NCBI RefSeq assembly: GCF_900105395.1
Contig: NZ_LT629775.1
Span: 4,114,001 to 4,178,000 of the forward strand
Direction of reading: 5' to 3'
DNA: 64,000 bases
Source of the DNA: Streptomyces sp. TLI_053
Lineage (GTDB): Bacteria; Actinomycetota; Actinomycetes; Streptomycetales; Streptomycetaceae
Shown: piece after piece, positions 18,446 through 27,525 of the stretch
Numbering within the stretch: the first letter of the stretch is position 1
How the letters are laid out: every line of letters starts with the position of its first letter
Program-made: the position numbers and the translations under genes
Notes under the pieces: generated by a model
The model's database searches: none
Told to the model about the DNA's origin: nothing
What the model saw: only the letters and a program-made list of their open reading frames with translations

Positions 18446-20092
18446 TCAGGCCAGCTCGACGTTGGCCAGGTCGATGCGGTTCTGGGCGTCCACGACCACG
18501 TTCTTGACACCCTTGGTGTAGGCCGCCGAGGTCATGTAGGTGTAGACCGGGATGTACGGCAGGTCCTTGATCAGGATGTCGTCGGCCTGCTGGTACAGCT
18601 TCTGGCCGTCCTCCACCGACTTCGCCTGGTCGGCCTGGTCCAGCAGCGACTCGAACTGCTCGTTGACGTAACCGCCGTAGTTCGAGCCGTTCTCGATCGC
18701 GACCTTCGAGAAGATCGGGCGGAGGTAGTTCTCCATGGACGGGTAGTCCATCTGCCAGGCCATCCGGAAGGCGCCGGAGTACTCCTTGGCGCCCAGCGCG
18801 TCCAGGATCTTGCCGAACTTCTCGAACGGCTTGAAGGTGACCTCGACGCCGAGGTTCTTCTTCAGCTGGTTGCCGACCGCCTCGATCCACTCCTTGTGGC
18901 CGCCGTCGGCGTTGTAGCCCAGCTCGATGGTGTTGTTCGGGACGCCGCCGGCGGCGTCCCACACCTGCTTGGCCTTGGCCGGGTCGTACTTCGCCGCGTC
19001 ACCCATGGCGCCCTTGCGGTAGCCCGGGATGATCGGGCTGATGAAGTCGTCGGCCGGGACGCGGGTGCCCGAGAAGATGGTCTTGGTGATCGCCTCGCGG
19101 TCGATCGCCATCGAGATCGCCTTGCGGATCTCCGGCTTGCCGTACGCGGCCGGGTTGGTCGCGATCGGGAAGCCGATGAAGCCGACGCCCGACTCCGGCT
19201 TGTAGATGTAGCGGTCACCGAATTCCTGGGCGACGGTCGCCATCGCCGAGATCGGGAGCTTGTTGGTGATCTGGATGTTGTTGGCCCGGAGGTCGTTGTA
19301 GGCTGTTTCCAGCTTGTCGTAAATCTTGAACGTGACGGAATCCAGCTTGGCCTTTCCGTCCGCCTCCGGGAAGTTCTCGTAACGCTTGAGCTTGATCTGC
19401 TGGTTGTGCTCCCACTTCCCGTCCATCTGGAACGGGCCGTTGCCGATCGGGGACTCCTCGAAGCTCTTCTTGTCCTGGAAGAAGGCCTTCGGCAGCGGGT
19501 AGAAGGCGGTGTAACCGAGCATGACCTTGAACTGCGAGAACGGGGCGCTCAGCGTGACGGTGAAGGTCTTGTCGTCGACGACCTTCAGGCCCTTGAGCTT
19601 GTCGGTGGTCGGCTTCTTGTCCTTGCCCGGGGACAGCTCCTCGGAGCCCTCGATCTTGGAGAAGAAGGGCAGGCCCTCGGCCGCGTTGTCCTGGTTGGCG
19701 CCCCAGTTCCACGCGTCGACGAAGGACTGCGCGGTGACCTTCTCGCCGTTGTGGAAGGTGTAGCCGTCCTTCAGCTTGATCGTCCAGACCTTGCTGTCGG
19801 GGGTCTCGATCGACTCGGCGACGCGCAGCCCCGGCTCGTTCGTCTTCCGGTCGTACTCGACCAGGCCGGCGAAGACCTGCGCCAGCACCTGGGCGCCCTC
19901 GGACTCCGCGGTGTTCTGCGGGATCAGACCGTGCTGCGGCTCACCCGACTCGATGCTGATCGAGCCGCCCTTCTTGCCCGACGCGTTCGCCCCGTCCGTG
20001 GACTTCTTGCCGCTGCCGGTGGTGCACGCGGAGATCGCGAGCGCGGTGCACGCGGCCAGCGCGGTCCAGCGCATCGTCTTGGTGAGCCTCAT
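18446..20092 (-). CDS. Opp operon 1: oligopeptide-binding lipoprotein
   Basis: The 548-residue SBP family 5 lipoprotein has a signal peptide with lipobox 'LAISAC' (Cys near residue 23). Family motifs are 'GYTFHNGEKVTAQSFVDAWNWG', 'IGNGPFQMDG' and 'NADGGHKEWIEAV'. It captures peptides outside the cell and passes them to the permeases encoded downstream. It is very similar throughout to the lipoprotein of operon 3 (30556-32190), sharing long identical stretches such as 'KIYDKLETAYNDLRA', while operon 2 encodes a clearly different one. It is the first gene of the operon. Confidence 0.93.
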   Translation of the reverse strand: MRLTKTMRWTALAACTALAISACTTGSGKKSTDGANASGKKGGSISIESGEPQHGLIPQNTAESEGAQVLAQVFAGLVEYDRKTNEPGLRVAESIETPDSKVWTIKLKDGYTFHNGEKVTAQSFVDAWNWGANQDNAAEGLPFFSKIEGSEELSPGKDKKPTTDKLKGLKVVDDKTFTVTLSAPFSQFKVMLGYTAFYPLPKAFFQDKKSFEESPIGNGPFQMDGKWEHNQQIKLKRYENFPEADGKAKLDSVTFKIYDKLETAYNDLRANNIQITNKLPISAMATVAQEFGDRYIYKPESGVGFIGFPIATNPAAYGKPEIRKAISMAIDREAITKTIFSGTRVPADDFISPIIPGYRKGAMGDAAKYDPAKAKQVWDAAGGVPNNTIELGYNADGGHKEWIEAVGNQLKKNLGVEVTFKPFEKFGKILDALGAKEYSGAFRMAWQMDYPSMENYLRPIFSKVAIENGSNYGGYVNEQFESLLDQADQAKSVEDGQKLYQQADDILIKDLPYIPVYTYMTSAAYTKGVKNVVVDAQNRIDLANVELA

Positions 20093-20462
20093 TCAACTGC
20101 TCCTCGATTTAGGGGCTTGGGAACGAACGGCGCCCCGCCAGTCGGTGTGCCGCGCACGGCGGGGGTCGACATCTCAGGGCCGATCCGCACAGCCGGCGAG
20201 GTGACCACTGATACGCGCAGAGCAACTATCGATCACCCGACCCCTTCGGTGGAATCGCCGTCACATCTCTTTTCAATTACAGGCCGGGACCAACCCGTGA
20301 CAATACTCGGCAAATTCCGCCATATCGCGCGCGGAGTCGTCGGTTCCGCTTTCCGGATAGCGAACCGATAACACCGGTATTCGAATATTTACGAAGCGTA
20401 ATGATCAATTTCGATGATCGCCCGCGGGCATCCGCCGGAATTCCCGCAGGTCGGCGGGTGGA
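20093..20462. other. Promoter region of Opp operon 1, with an AT-rich segment
   Basis: This gap upstream of the operon 1 lipoprotein gene is non-coding. Bases about 20260-20425 are strikingly AT-rich for this genome. It shares the 10-mer GTGACCACTG (20201-20210) with the leader of operon 3 (32356-32365). Promoter elements cannot be fixed by eye, but the composition suggests the control region of operon 1 rather than a lost gene. Confidence 0.45.
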
Positions 20463-20500
20463 CAAAAAGGGAGCGCGCCCTCCGAAAGGAGGACGCGCTC
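20463..20500 (-). terminator. Rho-independent terminator of Opp operon 2
   Basis: Reading leftward after the oppF stop at 20525, a 13-bp stem (20488-20500 with 20471-20483, one G-U pair) with a TTTC loop is followed by CCTTTTTG. This is one of the few T-tailed terminators in the window. Confidence 0.85.
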
Positions 20501-20524
20501 GTCCGACGGGGCGGGGCCCCGCTG

Positions 20525-21628
20525 TCAACCGCTTTCCGACGGCTCCCCCGGGGTCGTCCCCGCGCGCTCGGCCGCGAAGTGGCAGGCCGACTCGTGTGCG
20601 GCGAGCCCGGCCAGTCCGCCCGGCACCGCCAGCAGCGGCACCTCGGTGGTGCAGCGCTCCTGGGCCTTCCAGCAGCGGGTGCGGAAGCGGCAGCCGGACG
20701 GCGGGTTGGCCGGCGAGGGCACGTCGCCGGTCAGCACGATCCGGTCCCTGACCTCGCGCGCCGCCGGGTCCGGCACCGGCACCGCGGACAGCAGCGCCTG
20801 GGTGTACGGGTGGGTGGCGTGCTCGTAGATCTCCAGATCGCTGCCGACCTCGACCATCTTGCCGAGGTACATCACGCCGACCCGGTCGGAGATGTGCCGC
20901 ACGATCGAGAGGTCGTGCGCGATGAACATGTAGGAGAGGTTGAACTCCCCCTGCAGCTGCTCCAGCAGGTTGATCACCTGGGCCTGGACCGAGACGTCGA
21001 GGGCCGAGACCGGCTCGTCGCAGATGATGATCTCGGGCTTGAGCGCCAGACCTCGGGCGATGCCGATGCGCTGGCGCTGACCGCCGGAGAACTGGTGCGG
21101 GTACCGGTTGATGTACTCCGGGTTCAGACCGACGACGTCGAGCAGGTCCTGCACCGCCTTGCGGCGGTCGCCCTTCGGCGCCACCTCGGGGTGGATCTCG
21201 AACGGCTCGCCGATGATGTCGCCGACCGTCATCCGCGGGTTCAGCGAGGTGTACGGGTCCTGGAACACCATCTGGATGTTCCGGCGCACCGCCTTCAGCC
21301 CGGCGCCGGACAGCTTGGAGATCTCCTCGCCCTTGTACTTCACCGAGCCGCCGGTGGCCGGCTCCAGGTTCATCAGCACCTTGGCCAGCGTGGACTTGCC
21401 GCAGCCGGACTCACCGACGACACCCAGCGTCTCGCCCTGCATGAGGTCGAAGGAGACCCCGTCGACCGCCTTCACCGCACCGATCTGCTTCTTGAACAGC
21501 ACGCCCTTGGTGAGCGGGAAGTGCTTGATCAGGTCACGGACTTCGAGGATCGGCTCGCCGCTCGCCACCTCCTGGGCGAAGGCGGCCTCCGCCGGCGAGT
21601 CGAGTGCGCCGGCCCCGTCATCGGTCAT
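20525..21628 (-). CDS. Opp operon 2: oligopeptide ABC ATPase, OppF/DppF type
   Basis: The ATPase has 367 residues from the ATG at 21628 ('[20 protein letters not shown]'), giving an N-terminal extension of about 25 residues absent from the other two OppF copies. The frame continues upstream to 21766 but without family sequence. Motifs: 'GESGCGKST', '[17 protein letters not shown]', '[12 protein letters not shown]' and the C-terminal '[15 protein letters not shown]'. Bases 20951-21286 match operon 3 (26914-27249) with one mismatch. It overlaps oppD by 11 bases and is followed by a T-tailed terminator. Confidence 0.92.
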   Translation of the reverse strand: MTDDGAGALDSPAEAAFAQEVASGEPILEVRDLIKHFPLTKGVLFKKQIGAVKAVDGVSFDLMQGETLGVVGESGCGKSTLAKVLMNLEPATGGSVKYKGEEISKLSGAGLKAVRRNIQMVFQDPYTSLNPRMTVGDIIGEPFEIHPEVAPKGDRRKAVQDLLDVVGLNPEYINRYPHQFSGGQRQRIGIARGLALKPEIIICDEPVSALDVSVQAQVINLLEQLQGEFNLSYMFIAHDLSIVRHISDRVGVMYLGKMVEVGSDLEIYEHATHPYTQALLSAVPVPDPAAREVRDRIVLTGDVPSPANPPSGCRFRTRCWKAQERCTTEVPLLAVPGGLAGLAAHESACHFAAERAGTTPGEPSESG

Positions 21629-22670
21629 GGAGGGTCTCCTTCCAGAAGAAGCAGGCGCTGCCCCGCCCGGCCAGTTCGGTGCCGTCCTCCGCGGTGACCG
21701 GGAACAGCTCCGGCACCTCCTGCCGGCAGACGTCCTGGGCCCGCGGGCAGCGCGGGTTGAAGGCACAGCCCGGCGGGATCCGCAGCAGGTTCGGCGGCAG
21801 GCCCTTGATCGCGTACAGCTCCTGGCCCTTCTGGTCCAGGCGCGGGATCGAGTCCAGCAGGCCCCGGGTGTACGGGTGGGCGGGGCGGGCGTACAGCTCG
21901 TGCACGGGTGCCGTCTCCACGATCCGGCCCGCGTACATCACCGCGATCTTGTCCGCGACGTCCGCGACCACGCCCAGGTCGTGCGTGATCAGGATCAGCC
22001 CCATGTGGTACTCGGCCTGCAGCTCCGCGAGCAGGTCCATCACCTGGGCCTGGACGGTGACGTCCAGCGCGGTGGTCGGCTCGTCGGCGATGATCAGGTC
22101 CGGCTCCAGCGCCAGCGCCATCGCGATCATGATGCGCTGGCGCATGCCCCCGGAGAACTGGTGCGGATAGTCGTTGACCCGGTCCTTGGCGGCGGGGATG
22201 CGCACCCGCTCCATCAGCTCGACGGCCTTCTCCTTGGCCTCCTTGCGCGAGCTCTTGTGATGGGCGCGGAACATCTCGCCGAGCTGGAAGCCCACGGTCA
22301 GCACCGGGTTGAGCGAGGACAGCGCGTCCTGGAAGATCATCGCGATCTTCTGGCCCCGGATCCGGCGCCGCCGCTCCTTGTCCATCGCCAGCATGTCCTC
22401 GCCGCGGAAGCGGATCTCGCCGCGGGGGATCCGGGCCGGCGGCATGTCGAGGATGCCCATGATCGCCTGCGCGGTCACCGACTTGCCCGAACCGGACTCG
22501 CCGAGCACCGCCAGCGTCTCCCCCGCCGCCACCGAGTAGCTCACCCCGTTGACGGCCCTGGCCACGCCGTCCCGGGTGACGAACTCGACGTGCAGGTCGC
22601 GGACGTCGAGCAACGGGCCCTCGTACGGTGCCTCCCGGCGGGAGGTACCGGTGTCGACTGCTGTGGTCAC
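21618..22670 (-). CDS. Opp operon 2: oligopeptide ABC ATPase, OppD/DppD type
   Basis: The 350-residue ATPase starts at GTG (22670) with GAGGGGAC upstream. Motifs: Walker A 'GESGSGKSV', signature '[15 protein letters not shown]', Walker B '[12 protein letters not shown]' and C-terminal '[15 protein letters not shown]'. Bases 21913-22173 differ from operon 1 oppD (15602-15862) at only three positions, unlike the rest of the gene. It lies 15 bp from permease C and overlaps oppF by 11 bases. Confidence 0.92.
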   Translation of the reverse strand: MTTAVDTGTSRREAPYEGPLLDVRDLHVEFVTRDGVARAVNGVSYSVAAGETLAVLGESGSGKSVTAQAIMGILDMPPARIPRGEIRFRGEDMLAMDKERRRRIRGQKIAMIFQDALSSLNPVLTVGFQLGEMFRAHHKSSRKEAKEKAVELMERVRIPAAKDRVNDYPHQFSGGMRQRIMIAMALALEPDLIIADEPTTALDVTVQAQVMDLLAELQAEYHMGLILITHDLGVVADVADKIAVMYAGRIVETAPVHELYARPAHPYTRGLLDSIPRLDQKGQELYAIKGLPPNLLRIPPGCAFNPRCPRAQDVCRQEVPELFPVTAEDGTELAGRGSACFFWKETLHDR

Positions 22671-22685
22671 GATGCGTCCCCTCGC

Positions 22686-23684
22686 TCAGCGCAGCTTCGG
22701 GTCGAGGGCGTCGCGCACCGCGTCGCCCAGCATGATGAAGGCCAGGACGGTGATGGAGAGCGCCGCGGCCGGGAAGAAGAGCACGTACGGCGCCGTCCGG
22801 ATCACCTTCTGGGCCGAGGAGATGTCGATGCCCCAGGAGATGGTCGGGTCCTGCAGGCCGATGCCGAGGAAGCTCAGCGTCGCCTCGGTGGCGATGTAGC
22901 CGCCGAGCGCGATGGTCGCCACCACGATCACCGGCGCGACCGCGTTCGGCAGGATGTGCCGGAACATCAGCCGCCCGGTGCCGGCGCCGAGCGCCCTCCC
23001 GGCCATCACGTAGTCGGCCTGTTTGACGGTCAGCACCGCGCCGCGCATGACCCGGGCGATCTGGGTCCAGCCCAGCACGCCCAGCGCGACGACCACGGTC
23101 CACACCGTGCGGGTGGAGAAGGCGTTCAGCAGGACCAGCGCGCCGAGCAGCAGCGGGATGCCGAAGAAGATGTCGATGATCCGGGAGAGCAGCGCGTCCA
23201 CCGGGCCGCCGAAGTAGCCGGCCACCATGCCGCACAGCCCGCCGAGCAGGGTGACGATGGCGGTCACGAAGATGCCGACCGTGATCGAGGCCCGGGCGCC
23301 GTAGACGACCCGGGCGTAGATCGAGCGCCCCTGGCCGTCGTAGCCGAACCAGCCCGCGCCGAAGAAGTCCGTCCAGTCCGGCCGCTTCAGGTAGTCGTTC
23401 ACCAGGTCGGCCTTGCGCGGGTCGGCGTCGGTGAACGCCCCGGGGAAGATCGCCATCACGATCAGCAGCAGGATCAGCACCGCCGAGATCAGGAAGATCG
23501 GGCGCCGCCGGAGGTCCCGCCAGGCGTCGCCCCAGAGGCTGCGGGCCTCTTCCCGCTTCTCCGGGTCCGGCTCGACCAGGGTCTCCTGCTCGACCGCCAT
23601 GCCCTGTTCGCCGGCGTAGTCCAGGTGGTCCACCCCCGGCTTGGGATGCCGCTCGAAGGAACTCTCGTCGTGGATGTCAGGCAT
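22686..23684 (-). CDS. Opp operon 2: peptide transporter permease, OppC/DppC type
   Basis: The 332-residue permease has a charged cytoplasmic N-terminus, OppC_N segment 'WRDLRRRPIFLISAVLILL', EAA loop 'AGRALGAGTGRLMFRHILPN' and the conserved end 'LGDAVRDALDPKLR'. The loop after the first helix ('FGAGWFGYDGQGRSIYARVVYG') lacks the Cys-containing 'FGFDVQGCDIYTRT' segment of the operon 1 and 3 proteins, in line with a different substrate set. It overlaps permease B by eight bases. Confidence 0.92.
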   Translation of the reverse strand: MPDIHDESSFERHPKPGVDHLDYAGEQGMAVEQETLVEPDPEKREEARSLWGDAWRDLRRRPIFLISAVLILLLIVMAIFPGAFTDADPRKADLVNDYLKRPDWTDFFGAGWFGYDGQGRSIYARVVYGARASITVGIFVTAIVTLLGGLCGMVAGYFGGPVDALLSRIIDIFFGIPLLLGALVLLNAFSTRTVWTVVVALGVLGWTQIARVMRGAVLTVKQADYVMAGRALGAGTGRLMFRHILPNAVAPVIVVATIALGGYIATEATLSFLGIGLQDPTISWGIDISSAQKVIRTAPYVLFFPAAALSITVLAFIMLGDAVRDALDPKLR

Positions 23685-24603
23685 AGCGGATCCTCGGGTC
23701 CAGGACCGCGTAGAGCAGGTCGACGACGAGGGAGGCCACCAGGTAGACGATCACCAGGACGGTGACGATACCGACCACGGTGGGCCCCTCCTTCTGGTTG
23801 ATCGCCCGGTACAGGACGTTGCCGATGCCCTGCACGTTGAAGATCCCCTCGGTCACGATCGCGCCGCCCATCAGCGCGCCGAGGTCGGTGCCGAGGAAGG
23901 TGACCACCGGGATCAGCGAGTTGCGCAGCAGGTGGCGGGTGACGATGGTGCGCCGGGGCAGCCCCTTGGCGACCGCGGTGCGCATGTAGTCGGCCCGCAG
24001 GTTCTCACCGATCGAGGTCCGGGTGAGCCGGGCGACGAAGGCGAGCGAGAGCGAGCCCAGCACGACGGCGGGCAGGATCAGCTGCGAGAGGTCCTTGGAG
24101 TTCTGCACCGTCGGGGTGACCCAGCCCAGATTGGTGGCGAAGACCGTCTGGGCGATGTACGCCAGCACGAAGACCGGGATGGAGATCACCAGCAGGGTGA
24201 GCACCAGCACCAGGGTGTCCTGGATGCTGCCGCGCTTGAGGCCGGAGACCAGGCCGAGCAGCAGGCCGAAGACCAGCTCGAAGGCGAAGGCCATCAGGGC
24301 CAGCCGGATGGTGACCGGGAAGGCGTCCGCCATGATGTCGCTGACCGGACGGCCGGTGAAGCTGGTGCCGAAGTCCCCCTGGAAGAGGTTCCCCATGTAG
24401 TGCAGGTACTGCTTCCAGATCGGCTGGTCCAGGTAGTACTTGTGCTTGATGCTGGCCACCACGGCGGGGTCCGCTGCCTTGTCCCCGAACAGCGCCGAGA
24501 CCGGGTCGCCCGGCAGCGTGTAGACCATCAGGAAGATCAGCAGCGTGGTGCCGAAGAACACCGGGATCATCTGCAGCACCCGCCGCAGCACATAACTGCC
24601 CAT
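23677..24603 (-). CDS. Opp operon 2: peptide transporter permease, OppB/DppB type
   Basis: The 308-residue permease starts 'MGSYVLRRVLQMIPVFFGTT' and has EAA loop 'TAVAKGLPRRTIVTRHLLRN' and conserved end 'VVDLLYAVLDPRIRYA'. It is more divergent from the operon 1 and 3 B subunits than those are from each other. A GC-rich hairpin lies in the 85-bp gap between it and the lipoprotein gene. Confidence 0.92.
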   Translation of the reverse strand: MGSYVLRRVLQMIPVFFGTTLLIFLMVYTLPGDPVSALFGDKAADPAVVASIKHKYYLDQPIWKQYLHYMGNLFQGDFGTSFTGRPVSDIMADAFPVTIRLALMAFAFELVFGLLLGLVSGLKRGSIQDTLVLVLTLLVISIPVFVLAYIAQTVFATNLGWVTPTVQNSKDLSQLILPAVVLGSLSLAFVARLTRTSIGENLRADYMRTAVAKGLPRRTIVTRHLLRNSLIPVVTFLGTDLGALMGGAIVTEGIFNVQGIGNVLYRAINQKEGPTVVGIVTVLVIVYLVASLVVDLLYAVLDPRIRYA

Positions 24604-24640
24604 TCGAGCCTCCTTCCTAGGGATGTGGTCGAGTGCCCGG

Positions 24641-24672
24641 GGCCCCGCCCTCCGTGCGGGAAGGGCGGGGCC
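24641..24672 (-). terminator. Intercistronic hairpin between lipoprotein and permease genes of Opp operon 2
   Basis: An 11-bp stem (GGCCCCGCCCT at 24641-24651 with its complement at 24662-24672) closes a 10-base loop. It matches in position the hairpins in operons 1 and 3 and probably limits transcription into the permease genes. Confidence 0.65.
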
Positions 24673-24688
24673 TGCGCGGGGGAGCTCG

Positions 24689-26311
24689 TCAGCCCTTGAC
24701 CTCGACCTGGGTCCAGGCCGGGTTGCCGAAGGAGTCGAACTTCACGTTCTGGACCTTGGTGGAGTAGCCCGAGTTGGTGCGGTAGTACCAGAGCGGGATG
24801 GCCGGCATGCCGCCGGCCAGCACGGCCTCGGCCTGCTGGTAGCCGGTCACCGAGTCGGCCACGCTGGCGGCCTGGTCGGCCTGGGTGGAGAGCTGGTCGA
24901 ACTGCGGGTTGCTGTAGCCGAAGTCGTTGGACGCGGCGCCGGTGCGGTAGACGTCGGCCAGGAAGTTGGCGTTCAGCGGGTAGTCCTGGACCCAGCCGGT
25001 GCGGAAGGCGCCGTTGATCTGGTGGCCGGTGATCGCCGCGCGGGCGGTCTTGAAGTCGGGCCGGGGGTCGCCCACGCAGTCCACGCCGGTGCTCTGCCGG
25101 ATCGAGTTGCAGACCGCGTCGACCCACTCCTTGTGGCCGCCGTCGGCGTTGTAGGTGATGGTCAGCCGGTTGCCGGGGACGCCGCCGCCCTCGGTGACCA
25201 GCTGCTTGGCCTGGGCCGCGTTGAAGGTGCAGAACTGGCCGCACTGGCCGTCCTTGTAGCCCTCGACGCCCTCGGCCACCCAGGCGGTGGCCGGCTTGCG
25301 CGAGCCCTGGAGCACCGTCTTGGTGATGGTGTCGCGGTCGATCGCCATCGACAGGCCCTGCCGGACCTTCGCCTTGTCCGGGGAGGCCCAGTCCGCCTGG
25401 TAGAGCGTGAAGCCGATGTTCTGGATGGCGCCCTGCGGCGAGTCGACCGCCCGGTCCCCCAGGTCGGTCTTGTAGGTGGCCAGGGCGGAGGGCGGCACCT
25501 GGTCCATCACGTCCAGGTTGTTGGACTGGAGGTCGGCGTAGGCGGCCTCGGCGGTGCTGTACATCTTGAAGACGACGCCGCCGTTCTTCGGCTTGTCCAC
25601 GCCCTGGTAGCCCGGGTACGCCTTGGTGACCAGCTGCTGGTTGTGGTCCCAGCTGACGAACTGGTAGGGGCCGTTGCCGACCGGCTTCTGCCCGTACCCG
25701 GCGGGGTCGTTGAAGAAGGCGTCCGGCAGCGGGGAGAAGGCGATGTAGCCGAGCTTGTACTCGAAGTACGAGACCTTGCCGCTCAGCTTGACCGTGAAGT
25801 GCAGGTCGTCGACGACGGTGAGCCCGGACATCTTGTTGGTGGCCGGCTGGCCGCTCGCCGGGTGGACGTCCTGGTAGCCCTCGATGTCGGAGAACCAGGT
25901 GCTGTTGATCTGGTTGTTCGCGGTGGTCGCGGCCCAGTTCCAGGCGTCCACGAAGTTCTTGGCGTGCACCGGGGTGCCGTCGTGGAAGGTCCAGCCGTCC
26001 TTCAGCGTGATGGTGAAGGTCTGCGAGTCACTGGTGTCGATCTTGTCCGCGACCTGCATCCGGATCTTCGCGTTCGAGGGGTCGTAGTCGACCAGCCCCT
26101 TGAAGAGGTTCTGGATGATGCGTCCGCCGCCGGTCTCGTTGGCGTTGGCCGGCTGCAGCGGGTTCTGCGGCTCACTGCTCTGGTAACTGAAGGTCTTGCT
26201 GGTGTCCGACGAGCCGCTGCTGCCGTCGCTGCTGCTGCTGCACCCGCTGGCCACCAGGGCCACGGACGTCGCTGCGGCGAGGACCCATCGAGCACGGGTG
26301 GCCACGGGCAT
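24689..26311 (-). CDS. Opp operon 2: oligopeptide-binding lipoprotein (divergent type)
   Basis: The 540-residue lipoprotein has a signal peptide with lipobox 'LVASGC', then a Ser/Gly linker and an SBP family 5 fold ('DGWTFHDGTPVHAKNFVDAWNW', 'VGNGPYQFVSW', 'NADGGHKEWVDAVC'). It differs from the operon 1/3 lipoproteins. It carries four Cys in the mature domain ('GQCGQFCTFN', 'AVCNSIRQSTGVDCVG'), which probably form two disulfides, and begins 'SSEPQNPLQPANANETGGG'. This kind of sequence is common among streptomycete BldKB-like proteins, but I cannot confirm the assignment. GGAGG precedes the ATG at 26311. Confidence 0.92.
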   Translation of the reverse strand: MPVATRARWVLAAATSVALVASGCSSSSDGSSGSSDTSKTFSYQSSEPQNPLQPANANETGGGRIIQNLFKGLVDYDPSNAKIRMQVADKIDTSDSQTFTITLKDGWTFHDGTPVHAKNFVDAWNWAATTANNQINSTWFSDIEGYQDVHPASGQPATNKMSGLTVVDDLHFTVKLSGKVSYFEYKLGYIAFSPLPDAFFNDPAGYGQKPVGNGPYQFVSWDHNQQLVTKAYPGYQGVDKPKNGGVVFKMYSTAEAAYADLQSNNLDVMDQVPPSALATYKTDLGDRAVDSPQGAIQNIGFTLYQADWASPDKAKVRQGLSMAIDRDTITKTVLQGSRKPATAWVAEGVEGYKDGQCGQFCTFNAAQAKQLVTEGGGVPGNRLTITYNADGGHKEWVDAVCNSIRQSTGVDCVGDPRPDFKTARAAITGHQINGAFRTGWVQDYPLNANFLADVYRTGAASNDFGYSNPQFDQLSTQADQAASVADSVTGYQQAEAVLAGGMPAIPLWYYRTNSGYSTKVQNVKFDSFGNPAWTQVEVKG

Positions 26312-26330
26312 GGAGGTCCCTCCTCAAGGT

Positions 26331-26346
26331 GTGTGACGCATCACAC
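26331..26346. promoter_or_regulatory. Inverted repeat in the leader of Opp operon 2
   Basis: GTGTGA-CGCA-TCACAC is a perfect 6+4+6 inverted repeat centred about 27 bases upstream of the lipoprotein start, just before the Shine-Dalgarno sequence. It could be a repressor operator or a small leader hairpin controlling translation. The half-site spacing does not fit a Crp site. Confidence 0.4.
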
Positions 26347-26449
26347 CCCATGAGAAGCGCGGCACCGTGGCGGCGCGAGTCGGGTACCCCCGGACGGGTG
26401 CACGGCCGCCGCGTCCGGTTGACGCCCCGCCCGACCGGGCCGGGAAACG

Positions 26450-26490
26450 CCGGAGGGGCCCGTGCCGCGAACGGCTACGGGCCCCTCCGG
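26450..26490 (-). terminator. Terminator of Opp operon 3
   Basis: An 18-bp stem with one bulged base (26450-26467 with 26472-26490) and a 4-base CGAA loop lies 19 bases past the oppF stop at 26509. No T-run follows. It insulates operon 3 from operon 2. Confidence 0.8.
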
Positions 26491-26508
26491 GCGGGGTCGG
26501 ACGCGGGA

Positions 26509-27525
26509 TCAGGCCGCGGCCGGCTCCCGCACCTCCGCGAAGTGGCAGGCCGACTCGTGCTTGGCCGCACCGCTCAGCACCTCGGGCACCGCCAGCAGCG
26601 GGACCTCGGTCGAGCAGCGCTCCTCCGCCTTCCAGCAGCGGGTGCGGAAGCGGCAGCCGGACGGCGGGTTGGCCGGCGAGGGGATGTCACCGGTCAGGAT
26701 GATCCGGTCGCGGGACTCACGGGCCGTCGGGTCCGGCACCGGCACCGCGGACAGCAGCGCCTGGGTGTACGGGTGGGTGGCGTTCTCGTAGATCTCCTCG
26801 TCCGTGCCGATCTCGACCATCTTGCCGAGGTACATCACGCCGACGCGGTCGGAGATGTGCCGGACGATGGAGAGGTCGTGGGCGATGAACATGTAGGAGA
26901 GCTCGAACTCGTTCTGCAGCTGCTCCAGCAGGTTGATCACCTGGGCCTGGACCGAGACGTCGAGGGCCGAGACCGGCTCGTCGCAGATGATGATCTCGGG
27001 CTTGAGCGCCAGACCGCGGGCGATGCCGATGCGCTGGCGCTGACCGCCGGAGAACTGGTGCGGGTACCGGTTGATGTACTCCGGGTTCAGACCGACGACG
27101 TCGAGCAGGTCCTGCACCGCCTTGCGGCGGTCGCCCTTCGGCGCCACCTCGGGGTGGATCTCGAACGGCTCGCCGATGATGTCGCCGACCGTCATCCGCG
27201 GGTTCAGCGAGGTGTACGGGTCCTGGAACACCATCTGGATGTTCCGGCGGACGGCCTTCAGGCCGGCACCGGACAGCTTGGAGATGTCCTCGCCCTTGAA
27301 CAGGACCTGGCCGGAGGTGGCCCGCTCCAGGTTCATCAGCACCTTGGCCAGCGTGGACTTGCCACAGCCGGACTCACCGACGATGCCGAGGGTCTCGCCC
27401 CTCGCCAGGTCGAAGGAGACGCCGTCGACGGCCTTGACGGCGCCGACCTGCTTCTTGAACAGGATGCCCTGGGTCAGCGGGTAGTGCTTGACCAGGTCCT
27501 TGACCTCCAGGATGGGCTCAGCCAT
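26509..27525 (-). CDS. Opp operon 3: oligopeptide ABC ATPase, OppF/DppF type
   Basis: The 338-residue ATPase has motifs 'GESGCGKST', '[17 protein letters not shown]' and '[12 protein letters not shown]', with the C-terminal Cys cluster '[15 protein letters not shown]'. At protein level it is closest to the operon 1 OppF, yet bases 26914-27249 are almost identical to operon 2 DNA, indicating local sequence exchange. Its start overlaps oppD by eight bases. Confidence 0.93.
   Translation of the reverse strand: MAEPILEVKDLVKHYPLTQGILFKKQVGAVKAVDGVSFDLARGETLGIVGESGCGKSTLAKVLMNLERATSGQVLFKGEDISKLSGAGLKAVRRNIQMVFQDPYTSLNPRMTVGDIIGEPFEIHPEVAPKGDRRKAVQDLLDVVGLNPEYINRYPHQFSGGQRQRIGIARGLALKPEIIICDEPVSALDVSVQAQVINLLEQLQNEFELSYMFIAHDLSIVRHISDRVGVMYLGKMVEIGTDEEIYENATHPYTQALLSAVPVPDPTARESRDRIILTGDIPSPANPPSGCRFRTRCWKAEERCSTEVPLLAVPEVLSGAAKHESACHFAEVREPAAA

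Noticed and set aside
24689..26311. Naming operon 2 bldK
   Set aside because: The locus and the lipoprotein look BldK-like, but my memory of the BldK gene order (permease first) differs from the order here and I cannot align sequences to S. coelicolor. Left unnamed.
26331..26346. Crp binding site
   Set aside because: Half-sites TGTGA and TCACA are present but are separated by four bases, not the six needed for a Crp-type site.
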